Source: PLOWO2-12-38-17 sp963709355 (GTDB lineage Bacteria > Planctomycetota > Brocadiia > Brocadiales > Brocadiaceae). From it: 64,000 bases of DNA. Under the pieces are notes generated by a model. It was given only the letters and a program-made list of their open reading frames with translations, was not told the DNA's origin and did not search any database. Both the position numbers and the translations under genes were made by a program. The DNA lies in the NCBI GenBank assembly GCA_963709355.1, contig CAVPVY010000005.1, positions 2,833,451 to 2,897,450 of the forward strand, given 5' to 3'. Numbering within the stretch: the stretch's first letter is position 1; each line of letters begins with the position of its first letter. Of this stretch, positions 9,981-19,282 are shown one piece after another.

Positions 9981-11087
9981 TTACAGACTCGAAAAGAATT
10001 TCTTTATATATTCAATTACGTAGTCCTGTTCTTTGCGTGTAATTTCAGGGAAAATAGGCAGGGCTAACGTTTCCTGTGCCGCCCTTTCCGATTCAGGCAA
10101 AGCGCCTTTTTTATACCCCAAGTACTCAAAACATTTTTGCAGATGAAGCGGAAGCGGATAGTAAATTACGGTTTCTATCCCCTGCTGTTTCAGGTATTCC
10201 ATCAGTTTATCTCTGTGCGGCGTTGCTATGGTATATTGATGAAATATGTGGGTATTATAAGATGCCGTATCAGGCAGCTTAACGGGTAAATTTTTTAAAT
10301 ATTCATTGTAATATGCTGCAATCATCCTTCGGCTTTCAGACCATTCGCTAAGATATTTTAGTTTAACGGATAAGATGGCCGCTTGGATGGCATCCAGGCG
10401 CGCATTTATACCAACATATGAATGATAGTACTTTGGTTTTGCCCCATGCACCCTTAAAAGTTTGATAAATTCTGCCAGTTTATCATCATTAGTAGTTATA
10501 AGTCCTCCATCGCCATAACCACCAAGATTCTTTGATGGATAAAATGAAAAGCAACCTATATTTCCGATAGTACCAGCATTTTTACCTTTATATGTAGAAC
10601 CTATCGCCTGTGCGGCATCTTCAATGACCTTTAATCCATTGGCATTTGCAATCTCAAGGATTACATCCATATCGGCGCATTGACCGTATAGATGAACGGG
10701 TAGTATTGCCTTTGTCTTCTTGTTTACTGCACTAGATATTTTGTTTACGTCAATATTGTAAGTTGACGGGTCTATATCCACAAATACGGGAACAGCGCCA
10801 AGGCGCGCAATAGAACCCGCCGTTGCAAAGAAGGTAAAGGGCGTTGTTATAACCTCATCGCCATCTTTTATACCGCATGCCATTAAGGCTAGGAGTATTG
10901 CATCGGTGCCTGAAGACACGCCTATAGCGTGTTTAACTAAGCAGAACTTTGTTATGTCTTGTTCGAAAGATTCTACAAAAGGACCTAGAATAAAAAACTG
11001 GCTTGCAACTACATCTAAAACAGCTTTATCTATTTCAGCCCGAATACTTTCGTATTGGCGCTTTAAATCAAGAGAGACAACTTTCAT
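9981..11087 (-). CDS. DegT/DnrJ/EryC1/StrS-family sugar aminotransferase
   Basis: A 368-residue PLP enzyme of the nucleotide-sugar aminotransferase family. Motifs are the N-terminal FILGPFVESFEQ, VSSGTDAILLAL, TPFTFFATAGSI, the EDAAQAIGSTYKGK aspartate that binds the PLP pyridine, and FYPSKNLGGYGDGG with the Schiff-base lysine. These enzymes make amino sugars for LPS O-antigen or glycans. Directly upstream of lptD, an envelope-polysaccharide role is likely; the exact sugar nucleotide cannot be read from sequence. It is the first gene of the minus-strand run ending at korA. Confidence 0.93.
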   Translation of the reverse strand: MKVVSLDLKRQYESIRAEIDKAVLDVVASQFFILGPFVESFEQDITKFCLVKHAIGVSSGTDAILLALMACGIKDGDEVITTPFTFFATAGSIARLGAVPVFVDIDPSTYNIDVNKISSAVNKKTKAILPVHLYGQCADMDVILEIANANGLKVIEDAAQAIGSTYKGKNAGTIGNIGCFSFYPSKNLGGYGDGGLITTNDDKLAEFIKLLRVHGAKPKYYHSYVGINARLDAIQAAILSVKLKYLSEWSESRRMIAAYYNEYLKNLPVKLPDTASYNTHIFHQYTIATPHRDKLMEYLKQQGIETVIYYPLPLHLQKCFEYLGYKKGALPESERAAQETLALPIFPEITRKEQDYVIEYIKKFFSSL

Positions 11088-11628
11088 CGCGTGATAGTAG
11101 CCTTCGAGGAGGTAATTAATTTTAGTTCATAAGTTTGCTAAACTAGAATATTTGCATCATTAGTTAAGAATTATATTTCTTAAGTCTTAATTTGTCAAAT
11201 AAAAAAGAAGTATTTGGGGATTTTAGAGGTGTTTTTATGTAACAATTGTATAAAAAATCTCTTTTTTGCATGTTTATACAAGTTATTAAAATCTTTCTGT
11301 TACTGTTTTTTGTTTTGTATTGCAACAACTTTTTGCATAAATTTATTGATTTTTTAAAACATTATACTCTTCTTTTTGTAAAGGTGATGTTGTGCGAGGT
11401 GGCCTATAGAATTCTGGATTTGATGTTTCGAATGGGTTTTTATAAATCCAGATGATTGTCAAACTGGTTTACAACTGATGCAAGTGATTCTAATGCGGAA
11501 ACTGTCATTCTGAGAATGTGTGAGCCTTTAGCCATGAACTTGATTCAATTCAGATGAAGCGTAATGAAAATTTTTGAGGGTTTTATCAGAGATGGGTCTG
11601 AATAAAAGTATTAAATGACAATTATATT
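11088..11628. other. 541-bp AT-rich intergenic region upstream of the degT-korA operon
   Basis: No convincing gene on either strand. The only longer open frame (11246-11455, plus) uses a TTG start, has no ribosome binding site and has skewed Phe/Leu/Ile content, so I do not call it. The region should contain the promoter of the degT run on the minus strand, but I cannot point to a confident -35/-10 pair. I saw no strong terminator hairpin. Confidence 0.5.
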
Positions 11629-12963
11629 CTAACTTATACCAACCGCACAGGTTTCGCGGTGTAATTCTGTGGCTTTTCTTCCTCGTATCATCTCTAGGAA
11701 ACCTTCAATTCTTGTGGAGAACTGGCCTGGCATGTAATTGTGGTCGTCTATGCAGTCGCCGTCGAGACTCAAGAATGGGAAGCCTGCTTTATTTAACTCC
11801 CTTTTTAGTGTAGGAACGGCGGCGTTATTTCTGCGGCAACCCCATGTTGAGAATACAACCACTCCATCAACGTTGTATTCCTTTGCAAGCTTTTTGGTCA
11901 CCTCAACGCGCCTTTCAAGGGGTCCATTGTAATGATTGATAATGAGTTTCTTCGAAAGGCTTTCGTAAGGGTTTTTGGGATTGAGTTTATCCCAGTACAT
12001 GTAATTTGTCTCTTCAAAAACAATCTTTACTCCCTGTTCCTTTTCAAGTTTTGTCAGGAAATCAACCTTAAAATATGGTTTTAGTTCCAGCCATAGAATC
12101 CTGATCTGGTCGTCTGGTGGTATCTTGTTATTTTTCTTATTTTCTATAATCTTTGTGCGTAATTCGGAGGAGAGGCTGGAAAAGAATTTCAGAGATAGTT
12201 TAGAACCTATTAGTAAAAATGCAGGAAACATGAAACCCAGTGCCCTGCTACCAGGCAGTGGGGAGTATAAATCCTTCCTTAATTCATTGATCTCAAGTAT
12301 CTTTTCGTGCGTCTGGTTTGAATATTCAATTGCCTGTTCAAGCGCATCCTGTTTCATTTTCCTGCCGGTTATTTGTTCCAGTCGTTTTGCAAAATCTTCC
12401 AGTTGCTTTGCAAGATACGTTATAGAATAATCGTCTGCCTCATAAGGGACGTCCAGCACAATAGTTTCTTTTCCTGTTATTGATTCGCATATCTTTATTG
12501 TCTTTGTATTATTATCGCATAGGGTGGTGGTGGCGACTTGGAGTTTGTTTTTGGGAAACATATTTCTGAAGGCATGCCCAATTGCAGATCTGTGGAACGA
12601 ACAGATGTCCGTGGGAACGCCATAAGATTCAGCTTCAATTAAGCCCCGGGCGCTCTGTCCGAAACCTGCAAAGAGCGCTGCGCCGATTTCAAGACAAAAG
12701 GGGTTTAAACCCATTGCAAAAAGAATTTCCGAAGGGACGAACATGGTTGTCCAGATGGTACGATCAGGATGCGCATATACGTTATAAAGGTGCTTCGTAC
12801 CGACGCGCGTTTGAACGTGAAAAGAGTCCCATTCCTTGTCCTGGCTCCCGCGGGAAAAGATTTGGTATATTTTTGAAAACAACAAGATATTTTTGATCAG
12901 GCGCGGGAAACTACGTTTTAAGAAAGGACGCATCCATTCCTTAAGTTTATTAATTAATATCAT
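11629..12963 (-). CDS. 2-hydroxyacyl-CoA dehydratase / double-cubane-type HgdB-like subunit
   Basis: A 444-residue member of the HgdB/FldC/BcrC superfamily. Family traits are VPSEILFAMGLNPF (~76-89), GVPTDICSFHRSAIG (C121), TTLCDNN (C149), and the C-terminal ST-W-G-C and LDGDCIDD...STRIEGFLEMI segments. C90, C121 and C149 are candidates for the iron-sulfur cluster. It starts 3 nt after the stop of the fused activase, so the two form one module. Known members perform ATP-driven radical dehydration of 2-hydroxyacyl-CoA, benzoyl-CoA reduction, or reduction at an [Fe8S9] double-cubane cluster. The N-terminal ~45 residues are basic and unusual. Substrate unknown. Confidence 0.85.
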   Translation of the reverse strand: MILINKLKEWMRPFLKRSFPRLIKNILLFSKIYQIFSRGSQDKEWDSFHVQTRVGTKHLYNVYAHPDRTIWTTMFVPSEILFAMGLNPFCLEIGAALFAGFGQSARGLIEAESYGVPTDICSFHRSAIGHAFRNMFPKNKLQVATTTLCDNNTKTIKICESITGKETIVLDVPYEADDYSITYLAKQLEDFAKRLEQITGRKMKQDALEQAIEYSNQTHEKILEINELRKDLYSPLPGSRALGFMFPAFLLIGSKLSLKFFSSLSSELRTKIIENKKNNKIPPDDQIRILWLELKPYFKVDFLTKLEKEQGVKIVFEETNYMYWDKLNPKNPYESLSKKLIINHYNGPLERRVEVTKKLAKEYNVDGVVVFSTWGCRRNNAAVPTLKRELNKAGFPFLSLDGDCIDDHNYMPGQFSTRIEGFLEMIRGRKATELHRETCAVGIS

Positions 12964-12966
12964 ATT

Positions 12967-14883
12967 TCACTTATTTTTCTTGGAGGTACTTGTTAATTGT
13001 TCCAGAAATGCCTCAACCCTGGTCTTTATTTGCCCTTCACTGTTTACTGTGTAATCACAGTTGAGATGGAGCAGCGGTATTTTTTTCTCCTGGAATGTTT
13101 TTTTGATAACAGGATAATCGAGGAGGTTATGGTCGCAGAATTTCAATGTATGGTAAATTGCAGCGTTAATGGATTTTTCCTGCATGACGGCAAGTATTTT
13201 ATTAATTCTTTCAAATATATCTACCATGCGGGAGCATGGCGCGCGCTTTATATATCTCCGAGCTATTGACAGGATAGGGTCCTCGTTTATGCCAATCTGT
13301 GCGTCAAAGTGCCTGCTGCCGTTACACAAATCTTCTGCGACTACTTTAGCACCTGCATCTTCAATCACCTTTATTATTTTCTCGTTCTCCATAATGCTAC
13401 CCCAGACAAAAAGCCGTGGTATAACTCTTGTATCCTGTATATTTTCACGTTGCTTCATCAAGTTTGTTAGATATGTATTGAATTTTTCTGGAACTGCGTT
13501 AATGCCTTTCTTTAAAAGGGAGAATATCTCATACCCTGAATTCCCAATGTATCCGCTCCAGTACACCTGTAAGAATAGCTTGACCTTTTCCCTGACGGCA
13601 TTGTATAGTGCGATGCTATTGTTTATTTCATCGTTATGGATTTTGAGCGAGAAATAGCTTTCAAGTTTTTCTTTAAACCTTTTTAATAGACTTGCATAAT
13701 AAAACACTGCAGCATCATCCGTATTCTTTGGAATATCAAGTATGTAGTTAAATGTCTTTTTCCCCTCGTCTATTTTTGTCCATGCATCGTAAAGTCTGCG
13801 CATCCCGTCGCATGAGTTGACAAATACCATTCCTTTAAAGTCTTCCAAGTTGCCGTTAATTTTTTGATCAACCACTGCCTTAATGTATGGGCATATATTT
13901 CCGCACATCACTTCGTTTGCAGAACACGACTCCTTTTCTGTGCCTTTAATTCTAACAGGGTGAAATCCCGCAGCGCGAATTAATTCCACAGGTGTATAAG
14001 AACAAAAATAGCCAATCTTTGGCATCTTATGTTCTTCTTCTGAAAACTCTGTAATAGAGGGTTCGTTGTTTGTGTTTTCTGAGATGTATACAGAGGTTCG
14101 GGCTTTTGATTTCGCCTTTTCCATAGCGATTAATGCAGCGCCAAGCGCCCCGTTGATTTGGGGTTCATCAGAGATTTTAATCTTGCAGCCCAGATTTTTC
14201 ACAAGCTCGGTAACAACACCGATATTCTTTGCAACGCCGCCCGTCATGGCTACTTTCTCTTCAAGTCCGATTCTTTTTACCTGCGCTGTAATACGTTTGG
14301 CAATTGATATATGAAGCGACCTGCAGATGTCCGCCGTTTTATGGTCTGCGCCAACGAGCGATACTACCTCCGATTCAGCGAAGACGGTGCACAGACTGCT
14401 AATGGATACATTATCTTTTCCATTCAGCGAGATTTGTCCCATATCTTCAAGGTCTATCTCTAAAGTCCTTGCCATCACTTCAAGGAACCTGCCCGTTCCA
14501 GCGGCACATTTGTCATTCATAACGAAATCGAGCACATTTCCATTGTCGTCAACTTTAATAACCTTACTGTCCTGTCCCCCAATATCAATGATGGTTCTGG
14601 CATTGGGAAAATAATAATTTCCCCCCTTGGCATGGCAGGTAATTTCTGTTACAACTTCGCTTGCAAATGGTACCTTTATGCGTCCGTATCCTGTAGCAAC
14701 AATGTAATCAATATCTTTTTCAGATAGTTTATGTTCTGTAAGGATCTGTTTAAAAGTCTTATCCGCTGCCTTTTTACTGCTTGCGCCTGTAAGAATAATT
14801 ATCGAGGAAAGTATTTCCTTCTTCTCGTTTATTAAAACTCCATTGGTAGACATGGAACCAATATCGATTCCTATTGTATACAT
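12967..14883 (-). CDS. HgdC-like ATP-dependent activase fused to an HgdB-like dehydratase/reductase domain
   Basis: A 638-residue two-domain protein. Residues 1-~255 are an ASKHA-fold activase (BcrAD/BadFG family): GIDIGSMST (5-13), DIGGQDSK (100-107), DKCAAGTGRFLE with C126, SSLCTVFAESE with C165, and MTGGVAKN. C126 and C165 correspond to the two cysteines per subunit that hold the bridging [4Fe-4S] cluster of HgdC. Residues ~288-630 are an HgdB-like domain with C294 (GYFCSYTPVE), C320, C327, C331 and C358. It is followed after 3 nt by a separate HgdB-like subunit. Role by family: ATP-driven injection of low-potential electrons into the partner cluster. The substrate cannot be inferred. Confidence 0.88.
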   Translation of the reverse strand: MYTIGIDIGSMSTNGVLINEKKEILSSIIILTGASSKKAADKTFKQILTEHKLSEKDIDYIVATGYGRIKVPFASEVVTEITCHAKGGNYYFPNARTIIDIGGQDSKVIKVDDNGNVLDFVMNDKCAAGTGRFLEVMARTLEIDLEDMGQISLNGKDNVSISSLCTVFAESEVVSLVGADHKTADICRSLHISIAKRITAQVKRIGLEEKVAMTGGVAKNIGVVTELVKNLGCKIKISDEPQINGALGAALIAMEKAKSKARTSVYISENTNNEPSITEFSEEEHKMPKIGYFCSYTPVELIRAAGFHPVRIKGTEKESCSANEVMCGNICPYIKAVVDQKINGNLEDFKGMVFVNSCDGMRRLYDAWTKIDEGKKTFNYILDIPKNTDDAAVFYYASLLKRFKEKLESYFSLKIHNDEINNSIALYNAVREKVKLFLQVYWSGYIGNSGYEIFSLLKKGINAVPEKFNTYLTNLMKQRENIQDTRVIPRLFVWGSIMENEKIIKVIEDAGAKVVAEDLCNGSRHFDAQIGINEDPILSIARRYIKRAPCSRMVDIFERINKILAVMQEKSINAAIYHTLKFCDHNLLDYPVIKKTFQEKKIPLLHLNCDYTVNSEGQIKTRVEAFLEQLTSTSKKNK

Positions 14884-14957
14884 TCCAAAAATTCTCCTTA
14901 ATTTAAGCGATTTAACCGCTAACTATAATATAAATGACTAAAAATAGATGTATATTA

Positions 14958-15347
14958 TTATTCGGGTTCAGGCTTTGGTGGTATCAAACTCATCCATATA
15001 TTAAATACAAACAGACCTGTGGATATTACTTGCAGGCTGCCGAATATTTCTACTAGTGGATGTATTGGACGAAAACACACCATCCCGACAAGCCCTATAT
15101 TTGCCAAGTAGAATTGAAGGGTACCAATCTTGGGATATGCAAGTGGTGTTCCTGAGAATCTTGGTAAGATATGATAGCCTACACCATAAATCATCATAGA
15201 CATCCAACCCAAAAGGTTTAGATGCACATGGGTAAATAAAAGCTGAGCTGGATAGCTTTTCATTGCGACCATAACAACACCAATTACAGCCGCAATAAAA
15301 AAGTAAATCAAGCTTGCTCGTATGAAATTTTTAGAGAGCGGGCTCAT
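14958..15347 (-). CDS. Short haem-copper-oxidase-subunit-I-like membrane protein
   Basis: A 129-residue protein with about four transmembrane segments. THVHLNLLGWMSMMIYGVG followed by YHILPRFSG resembles the helix-II haem-ligand region of CcoN/NorB-type subunits, and short proteins of this kind are usually annotated as cbb3-type oxidase subunit I-like. A 500-residue catalytic subunit is absent, and so are the Cu-B histidines. It could bind haem or sense a ligand rather than reduce oxygen. It precedes the activase gene in the same direction, with a 74-nt gap. Family resemblance is my reading; the function is open. Confidence 0.65.
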   Translation of the reverse strand: MSPLSKNFIRASLIYFFIAAVIGVVMVAMKSYPAQLLFTHVHLNLLGWMSMMIYGVGYHILPRFSGTPLAYPKIGTLQFYLANIGLVGMVCFRPIHPLVEIFGSLQVISTGLFVFNIWMSLIPPKPEPE

Positions 15348-15510
15348 ATATTATTATCCATTTATATACGCATAATAACAAATAATTCTTTACAAGAGTA
15401 TTAAAAAGTTTAAAATATCTCAAAAATATTGATTGTCAAACAAAAAATGGTTTTTAATAGGTTTGTTTGTATTAAAGGTTGTGTCTTTATTAATTGATTA
15501 ATAAATATAA

Positions 15511-15978
15511 ATGTTTTTCGGTAATAATGTTAATAGGGCCGCTTATAAAAAATCTAATAGTATAAAGTACACCTTATTCCAATCAATGGAAGATTCTTTA
15601 GCTTATACAAAAAAGCTTCTAACTTCAGTAAGTGCATCAGAAAGACAGGTTCTTGGACAATGCCTTTTAGATGAAATGTCCCGTTCTCTGTCGATTTCTT
15701 CCGCCCAGCTCTTTGTATATGATAAACCTCAAAAACACTCCTTAAAGAATGGTAAATTAATGAGAAAAACTTATGGGACTTACAAGGACGGAAAGATTAC
15801 TATAAGCAATAAAACTGCAATACGAGAGGCAGTAATCGCGCCAAAAACGTTCATTGATACGCTGATTCATGAGTTTATACACCATTACGATTATAAAGTA
15901 CTTAAACTACCAGTTAGTTTACACACGGCAGGCTTTTATTACAGGCTGGGAGATATAATAAAAAAATTAATCAAATAG
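15511..15978 (+). CDS. Putative small zinc metallopeptidase (HExxH protein)
   Basis: A 155-residue soluble protein. The C-terminal half contains LIHEFIHHYDY, an HExxH zinc motif, followed by LPVSLHTAGFYYRLGDI, in which the histidine of HTAGF could be the third ligand. I recognise the HEFxHHxD...HTxGF pattern as that of conserved hypothetical metallopeptidase-like proteins, but no characterised member. No signal peptide or membrane segment is seen. It is divergent from the oxidase-like gene and converges with recJ, so it stands alone. Confidence 0.7.
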   Translation: MFFGNNVNRAAYKKSNSIKYTLFQSMEDSLAYTKKLLTSVSASERQVLGQCLLDEMSRSLSISSAQLFVYDKPQKHSLKNGKLMRKTYGTYKDGKITISNKTAIREAVIAPKTFIDTLIHEFIHHYDYKVLKLPVSLHTAGFYYRLGDIIKKLIK

Positions 15979-16035
15979 AAAACCAATTTATAGCAGAAAT
16001 TTTATCTTTTTTGTTCTTATAGTTTTAATATTTAA

Positions 16036-17772
16036 TTAATATTTATTATTAAATTTTATATCTTTGACCTCCAGTTCCAGATTTTCACTATCCATCCAAT
16101 TATTTATTTTTAAAGCAAAGACGATTGAACATATATTCCCGTTTTGTTTAAGTTTATCAACCAAATCACCCATCCCAAAGGCTACAGTCCTGATGGAAGT
16201 ATCGCCCTGTTTAACATAAAAACTAAGGTGTTTTCCGGTTGAGCCAATACGACGGGGCTGGCCTACAACTCTTAAATTTGTAGCGGCAAATAAAGGAACG
16301 GGGTTGCCCTCGCCATATGGTGAAAGACGCGCCAATTCTGATACTAATGCCTTTGACAGCATGGACAGTGTTACTTCTGCATCAATATTCAGGACAGGTA
16401 GTAAATCTGTCCTATTCAGTTTTTGAGACGTAGCGCTATTAAACATATCGCGAAATTCATTGATATTTTCAGGAAGTATTTTTAACCCGGCAGCTTGTGC
16501 ATGACCGCCTACTGAAAGTAATTTCTCTTTACAGCATTCTAACACATCCAGTATGTGAAACGCTGGAATGGAGCGTGCTGATCCGTGTCCCAGATCATCC
16601 GCTATGGCAATCATCACAGCGGGGCGGTTAAATTCTTCCACAATTTTTGATGCAATAATTCCAATAACTCCAGGGTGCCACTTCTTATCAGCCAGGACGA
16701 TAGAGTGGGTCTCATTCATATTTACCTCTTTTTCAATTTTTTCCATGGCTGATTCCATGATTTCTATTTGAATATCTTGTCGCCTTTTATTTTCCTGTTC
16801 AAGAAAACCTGCAATTTCCATTGCCCTTTCTCTGCATGCTGTAGTCAGCATTTCTACTACAATCCTGGCATTGCTCACCCTGCCTGGTGCATTAATCCTT
16901 GGTCCCAGACGATACCCTATATGAAAGGTCTCTAGCGTAGTGTTGGAAAGTCCTGCCACATCAAGAAGAGCACGAATGCCAGGAATTTCAGAGTGCTGTA
17001 AGGCGCTGAGTCCGTATTTTGTTAGAATACGATTTTCACTTAAAAGTGGTACAACATCGGCAATAGTTCCAAGCGCTACAAGCCCAACAGCATTTAATAA
17101 GAAATCTTTAAATTCCAATGACACCTTCTTCTGAGGAGAAGATTGCTGTCCAATTGCCCATGCAAGTTTAAATGCAATACCCACTCCTGAGAGGCCGCTA
17201 AAGATATATTGTGACGAACTTAACTTTGGATTTACTATTGCAAATGCGTCGGGTATTTCGCATCCAGGTTGATGATGGTCTGTAATAATCAGGTCAATGT
17301 CGCACTCCCGCGCAATATGAGCCTCTCGACAGGCATTTATGCCGCAATCCACTGTTAATATAACATCCGCCCCGCCTTCTTTAAGTTTCTTTATGGCGTC
17401 TGAATTTAAACCGTAACCCTCCTCCAATCTCTCAGGTATGTAATAATCTACATGCGCACCCAGCAACCTCAGGCATCTGTACATAAGTGCTGTGGCTGAT
17501 AACCCATCAACGTCATAATCGCCGTAAATAACTATTTTTTCCTTTTTTAGTATAGCATCGTTTATTCTGACAGATGCCTTTTCAATACCCGGCAAAAGCG
17601 AGGGGTCTCCTAATGATGAGATTTGAGGTTGAAGGAAGTTTCTGGCAGTTGGAATATCCGTTATCCCACGATTAATGAGAACTTGGGCAAGCAGATGCGA
17701 TATTTTAAGTTTATTAGCAATCTCAGCCTGTAAAGTCTTGTTCGGAGGATGGAATATCCACCTTTTATCCAT
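16036..17772 (-). CDS. recJ: Single-stranded-DNA-specific exonuclease RecJ
   Basis: A 578-residue DHH-family 5'-3' ssDNA exonuclease for recombination and mismatch repair. Motifs include YGDYDVDGLSATALMYR (83-99), ADVILTVDCGIN, ITDHHQPG (the DHH motif), LVALGTIADVVPL, GPRINAPGR and the DHHA1 segment GHAQAAGLKI. The length is normal. It is convergent with the HExxH gene and 335 nt downstream of the next minus-strand gene. Confidence 0.96.
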   Translation of the reverse strand: MDKRWIFHPPNKTLQAEIANKLKISHLLAQVLINRGITDIPTARNFLQPQISSLGDPSLLPGIEKASVRINDAILKKEKIVIYGDYDVDGLSATALMYRCLRLLGAHVDYYIPERLEEGYGLNSDAIKKLKEGGADVILTVDCGINACREAHIARECDIDLIITDHHQPGCEIPDAFAIVNPKLSSSQYIFSGLSGVGIAFKLAWAIGQQSSPQKKVSLEFKDFLLNAVGLVALGTIADVVPLLSENRILTKYGLSALQHSEIPGIRALLDVAGLSNTTLETFHIGYRLGPRINAPGRVSNARIVVEMLTTACRERAMEIAGFLEQENKRRQDIQIEIMESAMEKIEKEVNMNETHSIVLADKKWHPGVIGIIASKIVEEFNRPAVMIAIADDLGHGSARSIPAFHILDVLECCKEKLLSVGGHAQAAGLKILPENINEFRDMFNSATSQKLNRTDLLPVLNIDAEVTLSMLSKALVSELARLSPYGEGNPVPLFAATNLRVVGQPRRIGSTGKHLSFYVKQGDTSIRTVAFGMGDLVDKLKQNGNICSIVFALKINNWMDSENLELEVKDIKFNNKY

Positions 17773-18108
17773 TAGAATATTATTCGTGGTTGTGAGTTAT
17801 AAGCTAACTCGGATTATTGCAAAATACTATTTTTTTACATTCTACTTGTATTTTTAAGTCTTTCAAGTAAATTTATTTTTTTATAATTTTGTAATCTGGA
17901 GTTGTGAAAGACGGGATAAAAACGAGTCCACTATGAAACGTTGTGATTGAATACTATGGAGTTTTAACCTGTTATTATAAATGAAGTCTTTACCCTGCGT
18001 ATATTAGCATAATGGAGATATTATATATGCTAGTAAATGTATGAGGTTTATAAGGTTTGTTGAAGATTCCATCAGGGGGAACAGGATGTAATATTTTTAA
18101 GTATTTAT
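17773..18108. other. 336-bp intergenic region upstream of recJ
   Basis: Very AT-rich, without a supportable open frame. It should hold the recJ promoter and the 3' end of the flippase-like transcription unit. I see no strong hairpin terminator and no repeat. Confidence 0.5.
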
Positions 18109-19230
18109 TCATTTACACGGCGTGTCTTTTGTTATTCTTTCCATTTCTTCCAGCGTTCCTTCGGCAATCTCTTTCTCCAGCTTTACTACTTCACGGAAGG
18201 CGATTCCCTCATGCCATAGAAATATAAAACCCATGATTGTTGAAGGTATAATACTGATTGCCCACAGAACAATTGCATAACTTTGTGCTGCTGTGGTTTG
18301 TACACCAAATATGTCTAATGACTTTAAAACTGCGATATGGAAGACGCCAATATATCCAGGTGCCTGTGGCATTGCCACGGCTAGCGCAAGGCAGATAGCA
18401 ACCAGACATGCGCCTACAAAAGGGAGTTGTAGATGAAATGAAAATCCAAGCAGATATATTACCGCGCCTCCAATAATCCATATTATGATAGAAAGCGTCA
18501 GCATGTAAACAGTCTGCATTTTATTTTCCAGTATGCCCAAACCGTGAACAAACGATTCGTAAAACCCTAAAATCTTATCTTTTAATTTGTGAGGCAAGAA
18601 GAAACAAATGCTGGAAAGTACCTTTTTGAAGAAAACGGGTTTTATAATAATCAGGAACATGGAAACTATGGTAAATACACCTACGCCGCCAAATACCTCC
18701 GTCCACTTTTTCAATGAAGGGATAATTGATTCCTTGAACGTCGTAACCTCACCTGCAGAGACCTGAACAGAAAGGTCGTGATGATATGCAGTTGGGTGCG
18801 GTAATAGAGCAATAACCACGACTGTAAATATAATCAATCCCAGCATATCAAAGATTCGTTCAACTATTACTGTAGCAATGGAAGTTGAGAATTTGACATT
18901 TTCTTTTTTGTACAGGATAAATGGTCTGAGCACCTCTCCAACGCGTGCAGGAAGGACGTGGTTTGCCATAAAACCAATGGATGTGATGGATATAAGATTT
19001 AATACAGGAATCTTTTTTATATGTGACAGGAATCCCTGCCAGCGAAGCGCCCTTATGGCATATATAGAAAGGGCAAGGATAACTGATGGTATAACAAACC
19101 AGTAATTGGCGTCTTTCATGGCGTTTTTAAGTAACGACCACTCAATTTTCCTGGCAAATAGCCATGAGCAGAAAACACTGATAGCAATGCTTACAATAAA
19201 CAAGATGTTTTTTTTGTTAAATTTCATCAC
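18109..19230 (-). CDS. Flippase-like / lysylphosphatidylglycerol synthase TM-domain membrane protein
   Basis: A 373-residue integral membrane protein with about eight hydrophobic segments, matching the UPF0104 (LPG_synthase_TM/AglD-like) family. Typical stretches are AIRALRWQGFLSH, GFMANHVLPARVGEVLRPF and MPQAPGYIGVFHIAVLKSLDIFG. Members include the flippase half of MprF and proteins linked to isoprenoid or lipid-linked sugar handling. There is no LPG synthetase catalytic domain. Monocistronic, with an IS1595 copy inserted just upstream. Confidence 0.85.
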   Translation of the reverse strand: MMKFNKKNILFIVSIAISVFCSWLFARKIEWSLLKNAMKDANYWFVIPSVILALSIYAIRALRWQGFLSHIKKIPVLNLISITSIGFMANHVLPARVGEVLRPFILYKKENVKFSTSIATVIVERIFDMLGLIIFTVVVIALLPHPTAYHHDLSVQVSAGEVTTFKESIIPSLKKWTEVFGGVGVFTIVSMFLIIIKPVFFKKVLSSICFFLPHKLKDKILGFYESFVHGLGILENKMQTVYMLTLSIIIWIIGGAVIYLLGFSFHLQLPFVGACLVAICLALAVAMPQAPGYIGVFHIAVLKSLDIFGVQTTAAQSYAIVLWAISIIPSTIMGFIFLWHEGIAFREVVKLEKEIAEGTLEEMERITKDTPCK

Positions 19231-19282
19231 AGCCTTTCGTAATTATTGTTTTTTCACAATGATATAAAGACTAGTAATTCTA

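Noticed and set aside
11246..11455. Plus-strand frame of 69 codons
   Set aside because: TTG start, no ribosome binding site, composition dictated by AT-rich DNA, no family features.
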